Shown here: one piece after another, positions 44,736-52,513 of the stretch | Position numbering within the stretch: position 1 is the first letter of the stretch | How the letters are laid out: every line of letters starts with the position of its first letter | DNA from: Clostridiales bacterium | GTDB taxonomy: Bacteria; Bacillota; Clostridia; Oscillospirales; Oscillospiraceae | Assembly: GCA_029265405.1 (NCBI GenBank) | Contig: JAJUJI010000002.1 | Span: forward strand, 186,001 to 250,000 | DNA length: 64,000 nucleotides | Direction of reading: 5' to 3' | Notes under the pieces: model-generated | Databases searched by the model: none | Told to the model about the DNA's origin: nothing | The model's input: only the letters and a program-made list of their open reading frames with translations | Position numbers and translations under genes: made by a program

Positions 44736-47700
44736 TCACTTCTTCGCGTTGGCATAGAAGGCCTGGATAAGCGCTTCCTCGTGCCCGAGGCCCTTGGCTT
44801 CCATGCTCTTTATAGTCGAGAGCATCCTTTCATAGTCATGCGGTATAATTTTCCTGAACTTGGGCAGGTACTCATCAAAGGAAGCCAGTATGGTTTTGCC
44901 CAAAGCGGAGCCGGTCGCCTCGACATGCTCCTCTATCATGGTTTTGAGCTCCTGTACATCCTCCGCTTCGGTGACGTCGTATACGCTGACAAGCTCCCTG
45001 TTGAGCTGCTTGTAAAGCTGGTGGTCCGCGTCTAAGACATAGGCTATGCCTCCGCTCATGCCGGCGGCAAAATTTTTGCCGGTCTTTCCGAGTATGACCG
45101 CGCGGCCGCCGGTCATGTATTCGCAGCCGTGGTCGCCTACTCCCTCGACGACAGCGTAAGCGCCGGAATTCCTTACGCAGAACCGCTCGCCCGCCACGCC
45201 GCGGATGAAGGCCTTGCCTCCGGTGGCTCCGTATAGGGCTACGTTTCCTATGACTATGTTTTCCTCGGGCTTGAATTTCGAGCCCTTGGGCGGGTATATT
45301 ATAAGCTTTCCTCCCGAAAGGCCCTTTCCGAAGTAGTCGTTGGCGTCGCCTTCAACCTCAAGAGTCAGGCCTTTGGGGATGAAGGCTCCGAAGCTCTGCC
45401 CGGCGCTGCCCCTGCAGCGCACGGTAAAGGCGTCCTCCTCAAGGCTTTTGCCGTAGCGCCTCGTTATCTCGGAGCCCAGTATGGTTCCGAAGGCCCTGTC
45501 GGTATTGCTTATTTCAAGCTCCAGGTCTACCCTGCCCTTTTCCTCCAGCTCCTTGAGCTTCGGCAGCAGCACGGTCATGTCCTTTGTTTTTTCAAGCTCG
45601 AAATCGTAGACGTCCTTCGGGTCAAAGGTGCGCTTTTCACCGCTGCCCTCAAACTCGTTGGCAAGTATCCTTGAAAAATCCAGGCCTCTGGCCTTGGCCT
45701 CGCGCTCCCGCACGGCTATAAGGTCGGTCCTGCCGACTAGCTCGTCTACCGTCCTTACGCCGAGCGCCGCCATATACTCCCTAAGCTCCTGCGCAACAAA
45801 GCGCATGAAGTTTTCCACATATTCCGGTTTGCCTATAAAGCGCTTTCTCAGCTCCGGATTCTGCGTCGCCACGCCCATGGGGCAGGTATCCAGATTGCAG
45901 ACGCGCATCATTACGCAGCCCATGGTTATAAGCGGAGCGGTGGCAAAGCCGAATTCCTCGGCGCCAAGCATGGCGGCTATCAGGACGTCGAAGCCGGTCA
46001 TGAGCTTGCCGTCGGTTTCAAGGCGCACCTTGGAGCGCAGGCCGTTGCGCATTAGAGTCTGATGCGTCTCCGATATGCCGAGCTCCCAGGGAAGCCCGGC
46101 GTGGTGGATGGAGCTGCGGGGCGCGGCCCCGGTTCCCCCGTCATAGCCCGAGATGAGTATAAGACCCGCGCCGCCCTTGGCTACGCCTGAGGCTATCGTG
46201 CCTACGCCCGCCTCGGATACAAGCTTTACGCTTATTCTCGCGCCGGTGTTGGCGTTTTTAAGGTCATATATAAGCTGAGCCAGATCCTCTATCGAGTATA
46301 TGTCATGGTGGGGCGGCGGGGATATCAGGCTCACGCCGGGAGTTGAATTTCTGGTGTCTCCAATCCAGGGATAGACCTTTCTTCCGGGCAGATGCCCTCC
46401 CTCGCCGGGCTTTGCCCCCTGGGCCATTTTTATCTGTAGCTCCTGCGCGCTGACAAGGTATTCCGAATCTACGCCGAAGCGGCCTGAAGCAACCTGTTTT
46501 ATGGCCGAGTTGCGGTTTTCCCCGTCCGGCCCGGGCCCTCTCATGCGCTCGCTCCTCTCGCCGCCCTCGCCGCTGTTGGACTTGCCCTTAAGGCGGTTCA
46601 TGGCGATGGCAAGCGTTTCATGGGCCTCCTGAGATATGGAGCCGTAGGACATTGCGCCCGTCTTGAAGCGCTTGACTATCTCCTCAACCGGTTCGACCTC
46701 GTCAATCGGTATGCCTTTTTCCGGATACTTCAGGTCAAAAAGGCCCCTGATGAGGGTATGCCGCTGCTCCTCCCGAACCGCTTGGGAGTACTGCTTAAAC
46801 AGCCCGTAATCGCCGTATTTTGTCGAGCGCTGGAGCAGCTGTATCGTCACAGGATTGTACAGATGCCTTTCCTCTCGGGAGCGCATGGTGTGATTTCCGA
46901 CGGTATCCAGCGTAAGGTCGTTTTCCAGTCCAAGCGGGTCGAAGGCTCTGGAGTGACGCGCTTTTGTCTGCCTCTCCAGCTCCTCCAGGCTTATGCCCCC
47001 TATGCGGCTGACAGTGTCGGGGAAAAAGCTCTCTTGCAGGTCAGGACCTATTCCGACTGCCTCGAAAATTTTAGCGCCCATGTAGGACTGGATTGTGGAA
47101 ATGCCCATTTTGGAGGCGATTTTCAATATTCCGTGCAGTATGGCCGCGTTGTAGGAATCGACAGCCGCGTAAAAGTCTTTGTCAAGCAGCCCTTCCTCTA
47201 TGAGCTGATGTATGGTTTCGTGGGCAAGGTAGGGATTTACCGCTGATGCGCCGTAGCCCAGGAGCGTGGCGAAATGGTGCACGTCCCTCGGCTCGCCTGT
47301 TTCCAGCACCAGGGACAGCGAGGTGCGCTTTTTGGCCTTTACAAGATGCTGCTGCAGGGCTGCGGTAGCCAGCAGCGACGGGATTGCCGCGTGCTTGGCG
47401 TCCACTCCCCTGTCGGATACGACTATTATATTGACTCCCTCGGCGTGTATCCTGTCGGCGTCAAGGCAGAGCCTGTCTATGGCGTCCTTAAGCGGCATGT
47501 CTACGGGAAAGACGGACGAAATCACTCCGGCCTTCAGACCCGGCAGGTCGAGCGCCTTTATCTTGAGCATGTCTGTATTGGTCAGAATGGGGTTGTTGAT
47601 TTTAAGCATGCGGCAGTTCTCGGCCCTTGGGCTGAGCAGGTTGCCGGCCGTACCCAAATATACGTTTGTGGCGGTGACTATTTCCTCCCTCAGGGCGTCT

Positions 47701-49259
47701 ATGGGCGGGTTTGTGACCTGAGCGAAAAGCTGCTTGAAATAATTGAAAAGCGGCTGGTTCATATCCGACAGTACGGCCAGCGGCGAGTCCACGCCCATGG
47801 CTCCGGTAGGCTCATCCCCGCTGGACGCCATCGGAAGTATGGATTTCCTGTATTCCTCATAGGTATAGCCGAAGGCCTTCTGCAGTCTTGCGCGCAGCTC
47901 CGGCTCGGCAACCGGCACTTTTTTATTTGGTATTTTCAGATCCTTCAATTCCTTGAGATTCATGTCGAGCCATTCCCCGTATGGATAGCGGCTCGCGTAA
48001 TCCTCCTTAAGGTCCTCGTCGGCTATAATCCTGCCCTTAACAGTATCCACCAGCAGCATCCTTCCGGGACGCAGCCTGTCCTTTTGCAGCACCGACTCAG
48101 GAGAAACGTCCATGACTCCCACCTCGGAGGCGAGTATAAGCTGATCCTCCAGCACGTAATACCTGGATGGGCGAAGCCCGTTTCTGTCCAGAACGGCCCC
48201 CATTACGTCGCCGTCGCTGAAGAGTATGGAGGCGGGCCCGTCCCACGGCTCCAATATGGTGGAATAATACTGGAAAAAGTCCTTTTTGGACTGCTTCATG
48301 GCCTTGTCGTTTATCCACGGCTCCGGTATTGTCACGGCGACAGCGAGAGGCAGCTCCATGCCGCTCATTACGAGAAACTCAAGCGCGTTGTCCAGCATGG
48401 CCGAATCGGAGCCGTCCCTGTCGATTATCGGCATGACCTTGGACATCTGGCCCTTCATGCAGTCCGACTGCAATATCTCCTCCCTCGCCGACATCTTGTC
48501 CACATTGCCGCGTATCGTGTTTATCTCGCCGTTATGGACTATAAAGCGGTTGGGATGCGCGCGCAGCCAGCTTGGGTTGGTGTTTGTGCTGAAGCGGGAG
48601 TGCACAAGAGCTATGGCCGACTCGTAGTCCTCATCCTGAAGATCATCAAAGAAGCTCCTCAACTGGCCGACAAGGAACATGCCCTTATATACTATGGTTC
48701 GGCTGGACATGGACACCACATAGGCGTCCCTGTTTTGCCGCTCAAACACCCTGCGGGCGATATACAGCCTGCGGTCAAAATCGACTCCCTTGGCCACGCC
48801 CTCCGGCTTTTTTATAAAGCATTGCATAATGCAAGGCATGCTGGCAAGAGCCTTAGAGCCCAGTATCTCAGGATGCGTCGGCACAGTCCTCCAGCCTAAA
48901 AAGTCCATGCCCTCTAAACGGACGGTTTCCTCCAACAGCTTTTGGGCGACAAGGCGCTTTTTCTCATCCTGGGGCAGAAAAAACATCCCGACGCCATATT
49001 CGCGGGGGGCGCCCAGCCTTATTCCCAGCTCGCCAGCCGCTTTTGAAAAGTATTTATGTGAAATCTGCAATAAAATGCCGACGCCGTCGCCCGTCCTTCC
49101 CTCGGCATCCTTGCCGGCCCTGTGCGCAAGGTTTTCAACGATCTTAAGCGCGTTGTCGACCGTGGCGTGAGTCTGGACGCCCTTTATGTTTACTACGGCG
49201 CCTATTCCGCAGTTGTCGTGCTCGAATCGCTGGTCATACAGCCCGTTGTTGCTTGACAT
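44736..49259 (-). CDS. gltB: Glutamate synthase, large (alpha) subunit
   Basis: Makes two glutamates from glutamine and 2-oxoglutarate. The 1507-residue protein has all parts of bacterial GOGAT: a short propeptide with the class II amidotransferase nucleophile C17 (HDNCGIG), the central domain, the FMN-binding synthase barrel (GGHLPGRKVYPWIGDTRNSTPGVSLISPPPHHDIYSIEDLAQLIYDLKN) with a cysteine cluster in CVMMRVCNLDTCPMGVATQ for the 3Fe-4S centre, and the C-terminal beta-helix of GxxGG repeats. Expression may be controlled by an attenuator-like hairpin in its leader. Confidence 0.96.
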   Translation of the reverse strand: MSSNNGLYDQRFEHDNCGIGAVVNIKGVQTHATVDNALKIVENLAHRAGKDAEGRTGDGVGILLQISHKYFSKAAGELGIRLGAPREYGVGMFFLPQDEKKRLVAQKLLEETVRLEGMDFLGWRTVPTHPEILGSKALASMPCIMQCFIKKPEGVAKGVDFDRRLYIARRVFERQNRDAYVVSMSSRTIVYKGMFLVGQLRSFFDDLQDEDYESAIALVHSRFSTNTNPSWLRAHPNRFIVHNGEINTIRGNVDKMSAREEILQSDCMKGQMSKVMPIIDRDGSDSAMLDNALEFLVMSGMELPLAVAVTIPEPWINDKAMKQSKKDFFQYYSTILEPWDGPASILFSDGDVMGAVLDRNGLRPSRYYVLEDQLILASEVGVMDVSPESVLQKDRLRPGRMLLVDTVKGRIIADEDLKEDYASRYPYGEWLDMNLKELKDLKIPNKKVPVAEPELRARLQKAFGYTYEEYRKSILPMASSGDEPTGAMGVDSPLAVLSDMNQPLFNYFKQLFAQVTNPPIDALREEIVTATNVYLGTAGNLLSPRAENCRMLKINNPILTNTDMLKIKALDLPGLKAGVISSVFPVDMPLKDAIDRLCLDADRIHAEGVNIIVVSDRGVDAKHAAIPSLLATAALQQHLVKAKKRTSLSLVLETGEPRDVHHFATLLGYGASAVNPYLAHETIHQLIEEGLLDKDFYAAVDSYNAAILHGILKIASKMGISTIQSYMGAKIFEAVGIGPDLQESFFPDTVSRIGGISLEELERQTKARHSRAFDPLGLENDLTLDTVGNHTMRSREERHLYNPVTIQLLQRSTKYGDYGLFKQYSQAVREEQRHTLIRGLFDLKYPEKGIPIDEVEPVEEIVKRFKTGAMSYGSISQEAHETLAIAMNRLKGKSNSGEGGERSERMRGPGPDGENRNSAIKQVASGRFGVDSEYLVSAQELQIKMAQGAKPGEGGHLPGRKVYPWIGDTRNSTPGVSLISPPPHHDIYSIEDLAQLIYDLKNANTGARISVKLVSEAGVGTIASGVAKGGAGLILISGYDGGTGAAPRSSIHHAGLPWELGISETHQTLMRNGLRSKVRLETDGKLMTGFDVLIAAMLGAEEFGFATAPLITMGCVMMRVCNLDTCPMGVATQNPELRKRFIGKPEYVENFMRFVAQELREYMAALGVRTVDELVGRTDLIAVREREAKARGLDFSRILANEFEGSGEKRTFDPKDVYDFELEKTKDMTVLLPKLKELEEKGRVDLELEISNTDRAFGTILGSEITRRYGKSLEEDAFTVRCRGSAGQSFGAFIPKGLTLEVEGDANDYFGKGLSGGKLIIYPPKGSKFKPEENIVIGNVALYGATGGKAFIRGVAGERFCVRNSGAYAVVEGVGDHGCEYMTGGRAVILGKTGKNFAAGMSGGIAYVLDADHQLYKQLNRELVSVYDVTEAEDVQELKTMIEEHVEATGSALGKTILASFDEYLPKFRKIIPHDYERMLSTIKSMEAKGLGHEEALIQAFYANAKK

Positions 49260-49298
49260 TTAACTATCAACCCTTCTTTGAATCTTCGCCTATAGCGA

Positions 49299-49351
49299 TA
49301 AAAAAAAGGACGCGCCCTCCAGACCGCAATCCATGCGGCTGTCGGGAGCAC
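49299..49351 (-). promoter_or_regulatory. Attenuator-like terminator in the gltB leader
   Basis: On the minus strand, GTGCTCCC (49344-49351) pairs with GAGGGCGC (49312-49319), enclosing an inner stem CCGCA/TGCGG; GTCC and eight T residues follow (49300-49307). It lies about 40 bases before the gltB start and after the predicted promoter. A short alternative hairpin GGG-TGCT-CCC uses part of the left arm, so switching is conceivable. Confidence 0.55.
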
Positions 49352-49368
49352 CCTTGCCCCTGCATACA

Positions 49369-49397
49369 AGAATACGAAACACTTGCAGGAAAGTCAA
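49369..49397 (-). promoter_or_regulatory. Promoter of gltB-gltD
   Basis: Minus-strand TTGACT (49392-49397), 17-base spacer, TATTCT (49369-49374). Transcription would start near 49362, giving a leader of about 100 bases that contains the attenuator-like hairpin. Confidence 0.65.
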
Positions 49398-49673
49398 TAG
49401 CGGATGCAACGAATAATCGCGCAAAAATCGGGCTTTTTATGTTAAGCTGCCGGGATTTAACATACAGGTTTCATTTTATTTCAAATATTACGCGTCGGCG
49501 CTGGTTGTATTTAACATCATGAATTAAGCGGCATGCACAAATTTCGTTTTTTTTATATTTGCCCGGCTTTTGAAGGCCAGTCACTTTTTACCGCCCCGCG
49601 GAATAGGATGTTCCGACACTAGTCGCCCGGCTGCCGGGCGTTGTGCAATCCATATGTTATGACGGAGGTTTAA
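49398..49673. other. Non-coding gap between gltB and cotJ
   Basis: No gene is visible. A GC-rich hairpin CGCCCGG-CTG-CCGGGCG lies at 49623-49639 without a T-tract. CATATGTTA (49652-49660) matches the sigma-K -10 pattern CATANNNTA but lies very close to the cotJ ribosome site, so I regard it as weak. Confidence 0.3.
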
Positions 49674-50168
49674 ATGGAAGAGAAATCAGGCTTTGTGAAT
49701 GCAGGCTGTGATTATAAAAACGGTTCACTTAACGAGTGCATGCCACTGGCTGTGGCTTACGTGCCCTTTCAGCAGGAAGGCTCGCCTCAATATAAGGGAC
49801 AGGACGCGCTGGCGCGCGGCACCCTTTTTCCGGGCCTTGACCTGCCGTGGAAAAACGTTGTAAATGAAAAGGCCGGAGCCGGTGTGGACACTCCCCTTGG
49901 AGAGCTGATGACGCTCTGCTTTATTCTGAACGAGCTGGGCCTGTATCTTGATACCCACAGGAATGACAAGGAAGCTCTCGACATGTACGTCAAATATTCC
50001 GAGCTTTACAAAAAAGGAGCCGAAGCCTTCGCAAAGCGCTACGGGCCGCTTACCCAGTCCCAGGTGACGGCGGAGGGCTATACCTGGCTCAACAGCCCCT
50101 GGCCCTGGGAATATCATAGCTGGAGCGCGCCGACTGGCGAACTCGAAGCGGAAAGGACGGCTGTCTGA
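49674..50168 (+). CDS. Spore coat protein CotJA-CotJB fusion
   Basis: The 164-residue protein joins two normally separate spore-coat polypeptides. Residues about 20-62 match CotJA (MPLAVAYVPFQQ..., RGTLFPGLDLPW). Residues about 75-150 match CotJB (LNELGLYLDTHRNDKEALDMY..., YGPLTQ..., WLNSPWPWEYH). The two parts are in one uninterrupted frame with a linker of about 10 residues. CotJA and CotJB belong to the cotJABC operon transcribed in the mother cell. A good ACGGAGG precedes the ATG. The start of the following cotJC remnant overlaps the stop (TGATG), preserving the operon order. Confidence 0.83.
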   Translation: MEEKSGFVNAGCDYKNGSLNECMPLAVAYVPFQQEGSPQYKGQDALARGTLFPGLDLPWKNVVNEKAGAGVDTPLGELMTLCFILNELGLYLDTHRNDKEALDMYVKYSELYKKGAEAFAKRYGPLTQSQVTAEGYTWLNSPWPWEYHSWSAPTGELEAERTAV

Positions 50169-50428
50169 TGTTTATATACGAAAAAAAGCTGCAATATCCG
50201 ATAAAAATAAAGAACACAAACCCAAGGCTCGCGGGAATAATAATCAGCCAATACGGTGGACCGTATTCCGTCGGGCTACAACTCCGCAAGCCGCGGGATT
50301 ATGCCATAAAACGTTTTGCTAAAGCAGCCTGCGGTAATACAGCCCGGTCGTGCGGGCTCCGTCATACGCTTGGCCGTTTTTATGGAGCCTGTAGGCCCTT
50401 AGGCAGTCTGCGGCCGATTCCTTTGTGA
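50168..50428 (+). pseudogene. Truncated cotJC (manganese-catalase-like spore coat protein) remnant
   Basis: The first 32 residues, MFIYEKKLQYPIKIKNTNP then RLAGIIISQYGGP, match the N-terminus of CotJC, a ferritin-like manganese catalase normally around 190 residues long. After QYGGP the homology stops: the remaining frame is arginine-rich and runs antisense into the intact end of the U32 gene. All the metal-binding helices are missing, so the product cannot be a catalase. The breakpoint is near 50265-50318. The ATG still overlaps the cotJA-cotJB stop. Confidence 0.72.
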
Positions 50429-52328
50429 AATAAAGCAGAGCAAACTCTATGCCCCTTAAGTCCCTGTCTCCTATATAAAGCGGCGCCGAGTTTAGAATCT
50501 CCGAATACTCCCCGTCCCGGCAAAGCACCGTAAAGGACTTCCCCCGCCTGTCAAGCAGCTGCCCGGAGCCGCCGCAGCCGGGGCGGCAGCCGCCCTTGGA
50601 TTTCAGCGGACAGTTTCTGCAGAGCATGAGCGGCAGATAGCCGTAGGTTATCAGTCCTCTTGGCAGGCTCCCGCCCAGCCCTCGCGCATCCTTAAAGCTG
50701 ATTTCGTAAGACAGCAAAGCGTCCTCAAGTCCCATACCCTCATAGACCTTCAGCGCTTTCGTATTCATTATGTTAAGGTCGAAGCCGCCGCTGACCCGGA
50801 AGCCAAGTCTCCGTGCCAGCCTGACGGTTCCTATATTCCCCGCGCAGACTCTTGACAGGCCCTTTTCTTTCAAACCCGAAAGCAGCTTTTCCAGCTTTGC
50901 TTCCCCAAGGGGATAAACCAGCCTGGGAAGCTCTCCGACGAGCTTGTCTCCCCATCCGCCGATAAGCTCGGCGTCGATTTCCCCTACGGGAACATATATC
51001 GTTTCCTCGCCTATGCCCTCAAACATCTGCTCCTTTTTTGCAAACCTCAGCCTGAGCTCCGGCTCCCGCTCTGAATACCTCGCTTCAGGCTTCTCAAGAT
51101 CTCCAATGAAGCTCCACGGCTTTACCTTGCTCCTGAGCTCCAGCAGCTTTTCCAGGGCCTGCCTTCGCAGCGGATTGAGCTTTGACGTATAACCGTTTTC
51201 AATATCAGTCCTGCAGCTCCTAAGGACAAAGGGAGTGCCTCCCGTCCTCCTGAGGCTGTCCTCGGCTCTGATTTCATTCCTCTCCGCTCTTTCGGGCAAA
51301 TCGCCCCATACGATCGCCGCCTCTTTGCCGTCGGTAACGGTCAGCCGCGCGGGTTCGCCCGGTTTGATTGTAAGCTCCATGTCTACCGGCGCCCTGGACA
51401 GCTCCCTTCTGTAAAGCTCCCTTACTCCGGCTATCTCCTCCATGCTTTCCGCAGCGTTTTCCTCGGTTCTGCGGCCGAACATGTCAAGGCCGCGCTTTCC
51501 CGTAAGATAGCCGTCTGTAAAGCCGCCTCTGGAGAAAATCCTCCCAAGCCTGTCCATATCCGGCTTTTCGCCCCGCAGGGCCCTGACGCAGGCGTCAGTC
51601 GCCGCGGCAACGTACTCGGGCCGCTTCATCCTACCCTCTATTTTCAGGGAAACCACGCCAGCCGTCTCAAGCTCGCGCAAATGCCCTATATAGCTCATAT
51701 CCTTGAGAGACAGCGCGTAGGGCCTGCCTCCAGCCCTGAAGTCAAGTCTGCAGGGCTGGGCGCATAAGCCTCTGTTGCCACTTCGGCCCCCAAGCATGGA
51801 GGAAAGCCCGCACTGGCCGGAAACGCTCATGCATAAGGCGCCGTGTACAAAGCATTCAAGCTCGATGTCCGTCTTTTCGGCTATTGTTCTTATCTCCCTA
51901 AGTGTCAGCTCCCTGGCCAGCACCACTCGTGAAAAGCCCAGCTCCCTGGCGGCCTTCGCGCCCTCGGCGTTGTGTACCGTCATTTGCGTCGAGGCGTGGC
52001 GCGGCATATCCGGAAGATGCTCCCTGAACAGGGCCATTACCCCCAGGTCCTGTATAATTACCGCATCTGCCCCGCTTTGGGCCACGCTCCGCATCAGCCC
52101 GTAAAGCTCCTCCGTTTCGGAATCCTTCAAAAGGGTGTTTATAGTTACATATACCCTTACGCCGCGCCCACGGCAATAGGCTGCGGCCGCGCTCAAGTCC
52201 TCAGCGGCAAAATTCTGCGCGTTGCGCCTTGCGTTGAAAGCGCCGGCCCCCAGATATACCGCGTCGGCGCCCGAGCGCACGGCGGCTATAAGCTGCTCCC
52301 AGCCTCCGGCCGGAGCGAGAATCTCCAT
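50319..52328 (-). CDS. U32 peptidase family protein, RlhA-like with DUF3656
   Basis: A 669-residue member of the U32 family. The N-terminal TIM-barrel-like region starts MEILAPAGGWEQLIAAVRSGADAVYLG; the conserved block ELECFVHGALCMSVSGQCGLSSMLGGRSGNRGLCAQPCR carries the cysteines that bind a [4Fe-4S] cluster in RlhA/TrhP-type RNA hydroxylases. A central DUF3656-like region and a C-terminal TIM repeat ending in CRNCPLKSKGGCRPGC follow. Relatives hydroxylate C2501 of 23S rRNA or tRNA uridine, so an RNA-modifying role is more likely than proteolysis. The gene is monocistronic. Confidence 0.82.
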   Translation of the reverse strand: MEILAPAGGWEQLIAAVRSGADAVYLGAGAFNARRNAQNFAAEDLSAAAAYCRGRGVRVYVTINTLLKDSETEELYGLMRSVAQSGADAVIIQDLGVMALFREHLPDMPRHASTQMTVHNAEGAKAARELGFSRVVLARELTLREIRTIAEKTDIELECFVHGALCMSVSGQCGLSSMLGGRSGNRGLCAQPCRLDFRAGGRPYALSLKDMSYIGHLRELETAGVVSLKIEGRMKRPEYVAAATDACVRALRGEKPDMDRLGRIFSRGGFTDGYLTGKRGLDMFGRRTEENAAESMEEIAGVRELYRRELSRAPVDMELTIKPGEPARLTVTDGKEAAIVWGDLPERAERNEIRAEDSLRRTGGTPFVLRSCRTDIENGYTSKLNPLRRQALEKLLELRSKVKPWSFIGDLEKPEARYSEREPELRLRFAKKEQMFEGIGEETIYVPVGEIDAELIGGWGDKLVGELPRLVYPLGEAKLEKLLSGLKEKGLSRVCAGNIGTVRLARRLGFRVSGGFDLNIMNTKALKVYEGMGLEDALLSYEISFKDARGLGGSLPRGLITYGYLPLMLCRNCPLKSKGGCRPGCGGSGQLLDRRGKSFTVLCRDGEYSEILNSAPLYIGDRDLRGIEFALLYFTKESAADCLRAYRLHKNGQAYDGARTTGLYYRRLL

Positions 52329-52420
52329 ATTTGATTGAATGCCTCCCTTCGGGCGCCGAGCGCCTTGCGTCCTTTAGCGCCGCGGACAATATAGCACATT
52401 TGCAGAACCGAAAAAAGTGT

Positions 52421-52449
52421 TTAACATAATTATTAATTTGTGATATATT
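52421..52449 (+). promoter_or_regulatory. Promoter of the glycyl radical enzyme gene
   Basis: TTAACA (52421-52426), 17-base spacer, TATATT (52444-52449). The predicted start near 52456 is followed at once by the inverted repeat at 52459-52479. Confidence 0.65.
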
Positions 52450-52458
52450 ACTAGCGTA

Positions 52459-52479
52459 GCGCGAATGCCGAATTCGCGC
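52459..52479. promoter_or_regulatory. Candidate operator or leader hairpin of the glycyl radical enzyme gene
   Basis: A perfect 8-base inverted repeat GCGCGAAT-N5-ATTCGCGC placed at about +3 to +23 of the predicted transcript. Position favours a repressor site; as RNA it would form a stable stem. Confidence 0.5.
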
Positions 52480-52513
52480 AAATATCAGAGCGTGCGGGAA
52501 GGAGCGTCGCCAA

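Noticed and set aside
47274-48899. A 541-codon open frame antisense to gltB
   Set aside because: Shadow of the conserved glutamate synthase frame; arginine/histidine/glycine-rich composition and no motif.
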